A stretch of 64,000 nucleotides of DNA. Source: Zingiber officinale. Its lineage: Eukaryota > Streptophyta > Magnoliopsida > Zingiberales > Zingiberaceae. The stretch is from NCBI RefSeq assembly GCF_018446385.1, contig NC_055988.1:167076337-167140336 (forward strand), given 5' to 3'. Numbering within the stretch: the first letter of the stretch is position 1; each line of letters begins with the position of its first letter. Of the stretch, positions 21,292 through 31,260 are shown piece after piece. The position numbers and the translations under genes are program-made. The notes beneath the pieces were generated by a model. The model saw only the letters and a program-made list of their open reading frames with translations. It ran no database searches and had not been told where the DNA came from.

Positions 21292-22434
21292 GGTGGTGTT
21301 TGGTTCTCTCCTAGGAATCTGAATAGGAATATGTATCATAGTATTATGGAATGGGAATGAATATGAGCTTGAATATCATTCTTTAAAATAATGTTTGGTT
21401 AGTTGAATATTTTCAATCGGAATGAACCTAAATTTTCTTTTTTACCCTTAGAGAAAAATAAGAGAAAAAATTAGAAGGAAGGAAAAGTTGAATGTGAGAG
21501 AAACATATGATGAGAGAGAATGTATGATTAGAGAGAAAGTGTGATGGAAAAAATGAAGAGAGGGAAAGTATGATGAGAGAAAGTGAGGAGAGAGTGCATG
21601 ATAGGAGAGATTAAGAAAAGAAAAGGTATGATGAGAGAGAAAGTGTGCTGAGAGAGAAAGAGTGATGGAAAAATGAAGAGAGAGAAAATATAATGAAAGA
21701 AAATGAAAGAGTGAGGAGAGAGAAAGTATGATGAGAGAGACAGTGGGTTGAGAGAGAAAGAGTGATGGGAAAAATGAAGAAAGAGAAAGTGTGATAAGAA
21801 AAATGAGAGATTGAGGAGAGAGAAAGCATGTTGAGAGAAAATGAGGAGAGAGACTGTGATGGGAGAGAATGAAGAGAGAAAAAGTATAATGAGGGGAGAT
21901 TGATAAGAGAGATTGAGAAGAGAGAAAGTATGATGAAAAATGAGGAGAGAGTGTGTAATGGGAGAGAAAGTGTGATGGAAGAGAATGAAGAGAGAGAAAT
22001 GAGGAGAGAGAGTGTGTGATAAGAGAGAATATAGAGAGAAAATGATAGAGAATGTGTGATGAGAGAGTGTGTGATGGGAGAGAATATAGAGAGAAAATGA
22101 TAGAGAATGTGTGATGAGAGAGCATGAGGAGAGAGAAAGTATGTTGAGAGAGAAAGTGAGATGATAGAATAAGGAGAAAGAAAATATGATGAGAGAGAAA
22201 AAGGAGACAGAGTGTGAAATGAAAGAAAAATTAAATAAATATACTAAGGATATTTTTATCCAAAACTTAATTCACATTCCTATTCCATCAAAACCCAAGG
22301 GAGGGGATGAGTTTCATCCATACCCAAGTTTTTGGATTTCATTCCAAAATCTTGATTTCATTCCCAGCAACTAAATACAAGATTTAGGAATGAATCCATT
22401 CCCTCATTCCCAAACCCTTAAACCAAACGCCACA
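21292..22434. mobile_element. PIF/Harbinger-like MITE with a purine-rich core
   Basis: Left end GGTGGTGTTTGGTTC and right end (complement) TGTGGCGTTTGGTTT agree at 12 of the first 14 bases. TAA flanks both sides (21289-21291, 22435-22437). Ends also share GGAATGAATCCATTCC-type inner sequence. No transposase. From about 21460 to 22230 the plus strand is almost only A and G with T, built from GAGAGAGAAAGTRTGATG units of variable length. Confidence 0.6.
21470..22230. repeat. Strand-asymmetric GA-rich repeat tract
   Basis: About 760 bp with very little C on the plus strand. Recurrent GATGAGAGAGAAAGTGTGATGG units. The long open frame on the minus strand is a Ser/Leu/Phe repeat caused by composition. 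Confidence 0.85.
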
Positions 22435-22437
22435 TAA

Positions 22438-22818
22438 TATTGTATTTCGGTACATGAACAAATCAATTAATAAAAATCAAACACTTAAATTGCAATATCT
22501 TGTAATTGATGTTTTGCTTGTTGTCCAGCGGACGATTAGGATGAATCACCATTTCTAATTAACGAACCAAATCTCTCTCTTATTTTGAATATTCTTCTCT
22601 TTAAAGGACAAATTTTTTCTCTCGTCCTCCTTTTCAACACTTGGACGATATAAATAAGTGGTAAGTGGACAATTTTCTTAACGTACACTTGCCAACAACT
22701 GCAGTGTACTTGTTGCTACAGTTATATTCCACTAATGAGAAATCCATTTGTGAAAAATGACGAAATAGGTACCACCGAACATGAGAAAAAAAATCCATTT
22801 GTAATGACGCTCATGAAG
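22438..22818. other. Intergenic, nothing recognised
   Basis: AT-rich unique-looking sequence without frames or repeats. Confidence 0.4.
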
Positions 22819-22823
22819 GTCTT

Positions 22824-24607
22824 TGTTGGAATATGTCTGATACGTGTGTTTTAACATATATATTTTGTAAAATATATATAGTGAAAATAAAAATATGATA
22901 ATAAAATAATTTTATTATAATACACACCACGTGTATAAGGATACAATTCATGTAAATATAATCATAAAATAAAAATTTTAAAATAATAATTATTCTAAGT
23001 ATATCTTACATATGATGCGTAGGGAAAAGATATTAACTTTAGTGATGCCCACAAATCTCGTCACTATTTGTATCCATGCTGAGATCTTCAAGACAACTTT
23101 GGTGAGCAACAAGGGTTGTCTCCGATTGGTACTAGCCAAGTGTGAAGGCGATGCGATCCAAGAGAAGGAAGAAGAAACGAAAGCTTGATGATGAAGAATT
23201 TCTTCCTCTTGACATGAGGTGGGCGGCGACAGAGAGAAGAGGAAAGAGAGATACTAGTTTCTATAAAAACCTAAACTAATGAATAATGAATTGATTAATT
23301 ATTCTCTCCACCATATATATATGAGTTAGATTAAAAAGTCCAAATCCTGTCCAAAATTTCTTAACTAAAATTTAGCCCATTAACGTCTTGATTTGGCTCA
23401 TAACTAAACTAATTTAGTTCATGACTAAACCAAATAAGGTCTAACTCTTCCCTAAGAGATGTGGCTCATTCGCACTTCTGTTTTGACAAAATATTTTCTA
23501 TATTTGCCCTTTTATTGATCCAACCAAAAATTTTATCTCTTGATCTGAAAATCAAATTCTCAAATTTGTTTTACGTCTTTTAGATACTCATAGTACGTGT
23601 GATGCAATAGATTTCTAATTTATCTTGATCATCCATAATTAACTATTTAATTATGGATCGATCATGAGTGACACCTAGTAGTACATCATGATCCTCAATT
23701 AATCAAAAAATCACAATTGATTCCAAAACTAGTTCTAAACCTTCAGCCGCTACAATGAACCGTGTCTTATTTCTTTCACTCATCTTATACCCACTTGATT
23801 CAGAATATGATTTATGTCTATCCTCATTAATGTAACTACGTCACACCTAGTCCAGGTAATACTTCTATTTCTTATAGATTCAAATTACTCCTACATGTAT
23901 CTAAGAGTCTCATGCTCTTAATATGTGATGTTTTACAAATATTTTGAGTAATAATCCTGACAAGTGGTTATAAGGTATACATCTCCTTACACGAAGCAGT
24001 GAATTCTCTGTAAGTTATCCAAATACCTTCGAACACTTTAACTTATACTCAATCATCTCGGGTTCACATCTCTAATTGCTTTACTTAAAATGTCAAAGTA
24101 TACTTTATGATCAAAGCGACTTGAATACCTTAAGTAGAAAGAAACTTGCACTCGAGCTGCAATAAGTACTTCACAGACATATTCATCTATGTTGAGAATC
24201 ATATGAAATCTTACAGCAAATCACTCCAATGAACTAGTTACCATAATCAATATTCACGTTTAACTCTCAACATCTCAATGTCTCTAGCTAGTGAGTAACA
24301 ACTGCTTGGTTAGAATAAGTAATATAACCCGTGCTAGTCTCATAGAATTGATGATATCTTAATGTATCAATTCATTAACTAGGGAATATTTCAATACTTT
24401 CATAATTACACATGTAGAGACTCTCACTAGTTGTGATCACATCACAAGTTCTCTCATACTATGAGTCGTATTACAGACATTCAGTAAATGAGTTTAAGAT
24501 CATTCAAACACATAAGTAAAGTGCACTCAAATAGTGAATTTATATTTATCGAAATAAATAGTACAAATCATAAGATGATTGTCTTAGGATACCTCTCAAA
24601 CATAACA
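22824..24607 (-). repeat. Solo LTR (~1.78 kb), copia-like, minus orientation
   Basis: Plus strand runs TGTTGGAATATG to CATAACA, so the minus strand starts TGTTATG and ends CCAACA. Flanks GTCTT (22819-22823) and ATCTT (24608-24612) match at four of five. A minus-strand TATA-like ATATATATGG lies near 23310-23322. There is no coding and no second LTR, which fits LTR-LTR recombination. Confidence 0.55.
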
Positions 24608-24612
24608 ATCTT

Positions 24613-24967
24613 AGTGACTACGTAGATGAAGATTTGTAGTATAATGGAGTAGTAACAAGTCGTAGTGCATAAAGGTCTCAAGGTGAGACAAAGTGTGAAT
24701 AGCAATGTTAAAATGACCTAAACATTGATGTAGCTTGGTGAACCTAGTCGGATTGTTGCCCTCTTCTCCGTACCCATGCAGTTTGACACCTTCTAAGGAT
24801 CCCACTAGGCTCGTAAAGTTATAGTGTTTGAAAACTACCATGTTTATTATGCGATAGTGTTCCAAATGTTATATTAACTTAGGAAGCTATGGAACTCAAG
24901 ATGTTATAGTGCCCATAATGCTACATTAATTGAGTAGCTATAGTGCTCGAGGAGTTACAATACTCGG
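24613..24967. other. Older repeat interrupted by the gypsy insertion (left part)
   Basis: Contains GCTATAGTGCTCGAGG and GATGTTATAGTGCCC-type words that recur after the insertion (30320-30350, GATGCTATAATGTG). The 24968-30316 element therefore split one repeat, probably an LTR. Confidence 0.4.
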
Positions 24968-25852
24968 TGATCCTGCCCGAGCTGTGAGTCGATGAAAGCT
25001 GGGGACATGGCGCTCTCTGCTGGCTCCGCGTAGACGTCGGGATGAGGTGGACCTCCGGCGAACCTGCAACAAAGTCGGACCGGGAAGGGGCTCCCGGCGA
25101 CGACCCTCCGACGCTCAAGTCAGGCGAGAAGAAAGCTGAAGCAAAATAAGGAGAACTGTAGCTACAGTATCGTTCATTGCATACCTCCGTCGAAGTCTTG
25201 GGGTCCTTATATAGGCCCCCGGGGAGGCGCGTGCACGCTCATTGGTGCGTGCGCGCTTCCCCAAATATACCTCAAAATGGATGTGTCAGAAAAGCACGTC
25301 TGACGTCATACTGCAACTGTTCGAGCATATCTCTGACATGACAGTGGAAACTTCCACTGTACGATTCTCTATCTGGTCCGACCGCCGACCATGTTGTCTG
25401 TCGGTGGCACATGTCTCGAGAAGGATATCTTTGGCCGACCCCTTTGTACTCTTCTGCACCTTCTGTCTTTTACCAAGCCGAGCGGGAGAGATGCTCGGCC
25501 ATACTAGTCGGGTCGAGCGGGACCGCGCCTTGGCCATACTAGTCGTTCGGGGGACGCAGGTGGGGCCGAGCGAGTGGGTCGCTCGGTCATATGCTCGGAT
25601 GAATAGCGTATATGTTGGCCTACGGCCTAGCTGAGCGGCCGCTCGACCCAATCAGCTGTCGTATGTGGATTCCTGAGCGTCGAAAACTTGACCCTTAGCC
25701 GAGTTATCTCCTTGCTGATATGGCATTCTACTGCGGACGATCGGCAAGGTGGCTTCCCGCTCGGCTCACCTTTTACGTTGATCATCTCGACCTCAACCTC
25801 CACGTGTCATTAACCTCTGTCCATACGGGACCCCTCCTCTTCTACCGGATCA
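24968..25852 (-). repeat. 3' LTR of the gypsy element (885 bp)
   Basis: Starts (plus) TGATCCTGCCCGAGC, ends CTACCGGATCA. Minus-strand TATA (TATATAAGG) near 25206-25214. Closely similar to 29450-30316. Confidence 0.85.
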
Positions 25853-26519
25853 CGTGCCTCCCCCTCAAGTCTAGTCGAAGGAGGCTACAAGTCCGACTGA
25901 CTAGACTATCGGCCTGGCGACATGACGGTCGTTCCGTATCTGATGAGAATGTCGCTTGGCATGGAACTCACTGACACTTGGAGAGTTCGACTTGTCGGTG
26001 GTTGTCTTGCCGACCCAACGTCGGTCAACGCTGATGTCCTCCGAGTTTCCTCGAAATTCATGTAAATCCTTGCCATTAAGGCCGAGCACGTGTCCTCGCC
26101 TACGTAATGGGGGTCATTAAATGCGCCCAATGGGGTGATGCAACGTGGGCAGGCGGCTGTCATCGCCTGCTCGATCTATCAGGCTCGATGTGACCCCTGA
26201 CACTTTGAATTCAACAGGCGGATGCGCTCCTCGGATCCCGTGCCCTGGATCGGGCGGTCCCTGCAGCTCGAGCCCAACATTTATAAGGCCGCCTCCTCTC
26301 CTTCCGTCGCTTCCACTTTATCGCGCCCGTGTTCTTTGATGATTCTTGCTCTATTCTTCGGCGAACCACTTCTCCACATTCCGGCCATTAGTTCTCTTCT
26401 CCAGCAATCCTTTTCTCTGTAATAACTCTTTGCCCGCTCCTTTTTTGTTTTTTTCGTGCTTTTCTTCGTATTCCGGTGGTGTCTGCGCTCCGTAGGCACG
26501 GTCTTGCTCACTGCCTCCA

Positions 26520-26747
26520 TTGCCTTCTGCTTTCCCTTTGCTTCACACTCCGGTCGTAATGGCTAGTTCTTCTGCCCCCTCTCCCGGTCTTTGGTATCAA
26601 ACCATGGAGAGTAGGTTTGATTCGGGAGATACCTTCAAACTAATCAACACCTATGACATCCCCTCTGACCATAAACTCGTTTTGGCCAAGTCGTCCGACC
26701 GACCACATAAACCCATCGGCCCGAAGACCGTCGAGCGGCGACGTTAA
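26520..26747 (+). pseudogene. Antisense ORF fragment, N-terminus of a 'gypsy-type putative transposase'
   Basis: On the strand opposite to gag. ATG at 26520 or 26559 (MASSSAPSPGLWYQTMESRF), then YDIPSDHKLVLAKSSDRPHK. This resembles the start of accessory proteins annotated in plants as putative gypsy-type transposase. A TATA-like ATTTATAAGG (26278-26287) lies about 240-280 bp upstream, so it may have its own promoter. The frame runs straight into the 64-bp tandem repeats and stops at 26747, so the C-terminus is lost. Confidence 0.5.
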
Positions 26748-27060
26748 ACTCTAGAGTCGGACTGACGACTATAAACCCCCCGGCCCGAAGACCGTCGAGC
26801 GGCGACGTTAAACTCTAGATTCGGACCGGCGACTATAAACCCCCCAGCCCGAAGACCGTCGAGCGGCGACGTTAAACTCTAGAGTCGGACCGGCGACTAT
26901 AAACCCCCCGGCCCGAAGACCGTCGAGCGGTGACGTTAAACTCTAGGGTCGAAGCGGCGACCATAAATATCCCGCTCGGAAGACCGTCGATTAGCGACGT
27001 TAAATCCCAGAGTCGGACCGACGACTATAAGCCCCCGGTCCAGAATTCGTGGGGCGGCGA
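26718..27060. repeat. 64-bp tandem repeats, about five copies
   Basis: Units start at 26718, 26782, 26846, 26910 and 26974 with GGCCCGAAGACCGTCGAGCG and GACTATAAACCCC. The last copies diverge. Confidence 0.9.
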
Positions 27061-27349
27061 TTGAAAACATGACTTGTAGATTGCCAAATGACAATTAGGG
27101 GTCCAGCCTTGGCATCACAAAAGCCCAAGGAAACTGACGGAGGTGATCTAGCAATCGACTACCGAACAGTAACGTGAATATCGTGAGTCATGGGCTCACG
27201 AGCCACGCGGTCCAAACGCGCACAATGATTTGACAAGAAAACAAAGGCATAGGAAGATTCATTCAACAAAACTAGCCGAATGACGATTACAAAAGGGTTA
27301 TATAGGCCGTACGGCCAACATACATCCAAGACTTCACTCTAAATAATGA

Positions 27350-28040
27350 AAAATCTCGTCCGGAATCGTGGTCAGAAGGTCGGCATGGTCGCGAACGGGA
27401 ATAGTAAAGTCTTCAGGTAGCCGGCCCTTTTTCTTCAGATAGTCAGCCGTTGCGGTGATAGCTAGCTCGAACGCGTGGACGAGCCGAGCGCAGGCCTTCT
27501 CTACAAACTTCTCCGAGCGGATTAATTCTGTTGCATGACAGCGACTCGGCTCGGTTCGACATCCTGATATTCTTTGAAGGCAGCGCGAGGGGCATCCAAC
27601 GCCTCTTGAAGTGTCTTCAAGTCAGTCTGAAAGGCGGCTACCTCCGTCAAACGACCATTCTTCTTAGCAGCAAGCAAGTTGGTCAACTCGTTGACTTTGA
27701 CCTCAAGAGCCCGGGCTGCCGCATTCTTTGCCTCCAGGTCTGTGATGGCCTGATTCTTCCTGTTGTTGGCCAATGTGATCTTCTTGTCATATGTTTTGAC
27801 CTGGGTCTCGAGCCGATCCACCATGGTCTGCAAGCCCGAGGATCTTTGCCGCTCGGCCTCTAGCAGCTTATTAGCCTTGTCCAGGTCGGCCTTCAGCTCG
27901 ACATAAGAAGGGCCTTGAGAAGGAGCCCCACTGGAAACCTTGAGCTTTTTGAATTCCTCCTCGAGGAAAGCTAATCGGTGGTAGACCGCTATACTCTCCA
28001 CCCAATGCTGCGATTCGGTTAAAACGTAAAGAATAGTCAA
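27350..28040 (-). pseudogene. Coiled-coil ORF of the gypsy element, frameshifted
   Basis: Starts at 28040 and reads a long heptad-rich protein (LAFLEEEFKKLKVSSGAPSQ, ADLDKANKLLEAERQRSSGL, LETQVKTYDKKITLANNRKN) to a stop at 27522. Another frame continues the same protein (RSEKFVEKACARLVHAFELA, LPEDFTIPVRDHADLLTTIP) to about 27350. It resembles the C-terminal half of the plant 'putative gypsy-type transposase' proteins. It lies on the gag strand, whereas the N-terminal-like piece (26520-26747) is on the other strand. Function unknown. Confidence 0.6.
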
Positions 28041-28222
28041 TACTGAGCGGAGGATAAAAAGAAAAGGCTTCTAAGAGTTACCCCGGTAGTTTGTTGTAGA
28101 TAGTTGTTGCCGAGCAGCCCAGGTGGCATCACGCCCACACGCGCTCGAGCGTCCTCCCAGACTTTTGCGAGGGGCCCCCGAATTGTTATCAAGTATTCGG
28201 GGCTCGACGGCTGGTTAGCCTT

Positions 28223-29404
28223 CTACAAATATTCCTCTGTCGGCAGGTGGAGCAGAGCCTTGATAGTCCTGTGCCGGCCCGGAGTGGACTGAGCGGACAC
28301 GGAAGGAACAGAAGTTTGTCTGACCGGCTTAGAGCGAATGAGAGAGCGCTTGATTATCTGCCGAGCTGGAGGGAGCGAGCTAAGAGGCTGAGCAGCGACG
28401 GGGTCGGAAGGCCAGTCTCCTTGAGATAGGGTCAGGTCGGACGACAGCGCTTCCACAGACGCTGGAGCAAGAGGAGAGTCGCCCATCTGTTCGAGCACGT
28501 GAATGATAGAGGCGTATTCATTGGCTTTATGCAGCATATGGTCGTAGCTGCGAGGCGGCTTTCTGATGAGCGAGCGGAAGAAATCGCCGTCCACAAGCCC
28601 TTGTGTGAACGCATTCATCATGGTCTCCGAGGTGACTGTCGGGATATCAATGGTCACCTGGTTGAAGCGCTGGATGTAGGCTCGGAGCGTCTCCCTCGGG
28701 CCTTGTTTTATGGCGAATAAGCTGACGCTGATCTTCTGATAGCGCTTGCTGCTCGCGAAATGATGAAGGAAAGTCGTGTGGAATTCTTTGAAGCTTGTGA
28801 TCGATCCGTCCGGCAGCCTTCGGAACCATCGTTGCGCCGATCCCGAAAGGGTGGTGAGAAATACCCGACACTTTACACCATCTGTATATTGATGTAAAGT
28901 GGTCGTGTTGTCGAACTTACCCAGATGGTCATCTAGGTCGGTGGTCTCGTTATATTCTCCGATCGTCGGGGGCGTGTAGTGCCTTGGCAGTGAATCCTGA
29001 AGAATGGCCTTGGAAAACTGCCGATTGATCTGCTCGGGGGATGACTCATCCCGAGGCGCCTTCCCCTTCATAGCATCCCGTGCGGGCGCTTCATCTGATG
29101 ACCCTTGATTGGCCTGTGCCAGCTTGGACGGAGTCTGGAATAATGCCCGATGAAACGGAATAGGGGCGGGCGGCGCATTCCCTAGAGTGCCGGTCTGACC
29201 TTTATTCTGCGCCCATGTGGAGTATTGCTCCGGTCGGTCTTCCTCCGCCGCTCGGCCACCTGACGCCGAAGTTGCCTGTTGTGCTAACCGCTCGGCTAGC
29301 GCGTTCTGTTGTTGCTCCACGATTTTTGCCGCTCTTGCCTCAATAAGGGCGTCGAGCTCCTCCTGAGAGAGTGTCACGGTGTGTGGTCGTCCAGCTCCTT
29401 CCAT
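28223..29404 (-). CDS. Ty3/gypsy gag (Retrotrans_gag domain)
   Basis: Intact 393-codon frame. The N-terminal region is a helical Glu/Ala/Gln-rich segment (LSQEELDALIEARAAKIVEQ). The Retrotrans_gag core spans about residues 150-290 (YNETTDLDDHLGKFDNTTTL, CRVFLTTLSGSAQRWFRRLP, SFKEFHTTFLHHFASSKRYQ, LRAYIQRFNQVTIDIP). It ends PTEEYL without a CCHC zinc knuckle or protease, shorter than autonomous gag-pol. Gag packages element RNA. Start chosen at the first ATG after the primer site. The clean frame suggests recent activity in trans. Confidence 0.85.
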   Translation of the reverse strand: MEGAGRPHTVTLSQEELDALIEARAAKIVEQQQNALAERLAQQATSASGGRAAEEDRPEQYSTWAQNKGQTGTLGNAPPAPIPFHRALFQTPSKLAQANQGSSDEAPARDAMKGKAPRDESSPEQINRQFSKAILQDSLPRHYTPPTIGEYNETTDLDDHLGKFDNTTTLHQYTDGVKCRVFLTTLSGSAQRWFRRLPDGSITSFKEFHTTFLHHFASSKRYQKISVSLFAIKQGPRETLRAYIQRFNQVTIDIPTVTSETMMNAFTQGLVDGDFFRSLIRKPPRSYDHMLHKANEYASIIHVLEQMGDSPLAPASVEALSSDLTLSQGDWPSDPVAAQPLSSLPPARQIIKRSLIRSKPVRQTSVPSVSAQSTPGRHRTIKALLHLPTEEYL

Positions 29405-29428
29405 CTTCTTTGCTCAGATTCAGGTGCG

Positions 29429-29447
29429 TTCCCACAAACGACGCCAA
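29429..29447 (-). other. Gypsy primer-binding site region
   Basis: Minus strand TTGGCGTCGTTTGTGGGAA, the familiar plant gypsy primer-site text (usually TGGCGCCGTYTGTGGGAA), two bases inside the 5' LTR. Confidence 0.75.
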
Positions 29448-29449
29448 TT

Positions 29450-30316
29450 TGATCATGTCCGAGCTATGAGAAGATGAAAGCTGGGGGCGTGGCGCTCTCT
29501 GCTGGCTCCGCGTAGACGCCGGGATGAGGTGGACCTCCGGCGAACCTGCAACAAAGTCGAGCTGGGAAGGGGTTTCCTGCGACGACCCTCCGACGCTTAA
29601 GTTAGGCGAGAAGAAAGCTAAAGCAAAATAAGGAGAACTGTAGCTACAGTATCATTCATTGCATACCTCCGTCGAAGTCTGGGAGTTCTTATATAGGTCC
29701 TCGGGGAGGCGCGTGCGCGCTTCCCCAAACATACCTCAAAATAGATGTGTCAGAAAAGCACGCCTGACGCCATACCGCAACCGTCCGAGCATATCTCTGA
29801 CATGACAGTGGAAACTTCCACCGTACGATTCTCTGTCTAGTTCGGCCGTCGACCATGCTGTCTGTCGGCAGCACATGTCTCGAGAAGGATATCTTTGGTC
29901 GTCCCCTTTGTACTCTTCTGCACCTTCTGTCTTTTACCAGGTCGAGCGAGAGAGATGCTCGGCCATACTAGTCGGGCCGAGCGGGACCGCGCCTTGGCCA
30001 TACTGGTCGTTCGGGGGACACAGGCGGGGCCGAGCGAGTGGGTCGCTCGGTCATATGCTCGGATGAATAGCGTCTATGTTGGCCTACGACCTAGCTGAGC
30101 GGTCGCTCAGCCCAATCAGCTGTCGTATGTGGATTCCTGAGTGTCGGAAACTTGGCCCTTAGCCGAGTTATCTCCTTGCCGATCTGGCATTCTGCCACGG
30201 ACGATCGGCAAGGTGGCTTCCCGCTCGGCTCACCTTTTACGTTGATCATCTCGACCTCGACCTCCACGTGTCATTAACCTCTGTCCATACGGGACCCCTC
30301 CTCTGCTACCGGATCA
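29450..30316 (-). repeat. 5' LTR of the gypsy element (867 bp)
   Basis: Pair of 24968-25852. Differs by scattered substitutions and one indel near 29710. Ends CTACCGGATCA on the plus strand before CTCGA. Confidence 0.85.
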
Positions 30317-30321
30317 CTCGA

Positions 30322-31013
30322 GATGCTATAATGTGTGGGATGCTATAATATTTGGGAGCACAACCCATTCGAGTTCAGGAATGGACCACATAGATGCATC
30401 ATGTTAACAGCCCCTCTTCTACATTCCAACTCGGGTTGACACTCGCTAAGGGTCATGTTAGCCCTTGACCTCTCCATCTCACTCAATTGCAGCTACTCGA
30501 TCATTTGACGATTTCAAGTCATATACTACATCCATGCCGAGCGAACCTTCTTCAACCTTAACCTCCGCCACTCCCTAAACAGGTGCATTACCCACCCTAG
30601 CGAACAACCTAATCTGAAGGCGACATCTAGCTAATGATCTGACTATGTCAGAGGTATGCCCCAACTGTTGTCACTTTTGTGCCCTACCTTCCTTCGTGTG
30701 GTCAGTCAACAAGAGACATTTCACTTGTGCGATCGCCTACGTGGCTTGCCTAGGGCTCACATGGCAACATACATGGATATTCCTTTTCATCGGTTATAAA
30801 AAGCTTGGCAATGATATGTGAATGTATGATTTTCTTCTCTCACATGGAGGCTACTCTTCTTCTTCGAGGTCTCTCAATCTCTTACGCACGTGCACGAGCT
30901 TCATTCTTAGCTCAGCGCTGACTTGTCGGTTAAAGAGGTCACATAAGCAACGCTAGTCCCCACTAACGCATTTTGACTCGCAAGACATTGGGAGCAAACT
31001 AGTGGGAGAGTGG
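30322..31013. other. Repeat remnant, right part
   Basis: Continues the repeat split at 24967. TATA-like GGTTATAAAAAGC near 30798. Ends GCAAACTAGTGGGAGAGTGG, polypurine-like, just before the next LTR remnant. Confidence 0.35.
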
Positions 31014-31260
31014 ATGCTCCTGCTATTAGGAAATAATTATTATAAGTAAATAGTTATTTATTTCCTAGTTATTAGGGAATAATTATTATTAGAAAATAAT
31101 AATTTATTTCCTAGTTATTAGAGAATAATTATTATTAGAAAATACTTATTGTTTTCCTAATTTATGTGTTTTTCTATTTTCACTTGTAATGATATTTATA
31201 TATATCATATGTTATCATTAATAATATGTGTGAATTCTATCGTCAATATGGTATCAGAGC
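31014..31260 (+). repeat. Short copia LTR remnant followed by an iMet primer site
   Basis: AT-rich block with three TTATTTCCTAGTTATTAG-like repeats ending ATCGTCA at 31245, then a perfect TGGTATCAGAGC at 31249-31260. The inferred LTR start is TGCTCCTGC near 31020. Downstream 31.26-32.0 kb is T-rich and lacks a recognisable gag. Confidence 0.55.

Larger units (their letters stand above)
24968..30316 (-). mobile_element. Non-autonomous Ty3/gypsy element (Tat-like) with gag and extra ORFs
   Basis: Minus strand: 5' LTR 29450-30316, primer-site region 29429-29447, gag 28223-29404, coiled-coil ORF about 27350-28040, 64-bp tandem repeats 26718-27060, an antisense ORF fragment 26520-26747, a polypurine tract (TTGAGGGGGAGGCACG, about 25853-25868) and 3' LTR 24968-25852. 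Flanking 5-mers are CTCGG and CTCGA. No pol domain is visible. Extra ORFs between pol and the 3' LTR, some antisense, and 3' tandem repeats are known in the Tat/Ogre lineage; placement there is inference. Confidence 0.8.

Noticed and set aside
21448..22125. 225-codon Ser/Leu/Phe/His-rich frame on the minus strand
   Set aside because: Mirror of the GA-rich repeat tract; strand composition explains the lack of stops.
25242..25974. Frames within the gypsy 3' LTR (repeated at 29875-30098)
   Set aside because: Present in both LTRs as non-coding U3/R sequence.
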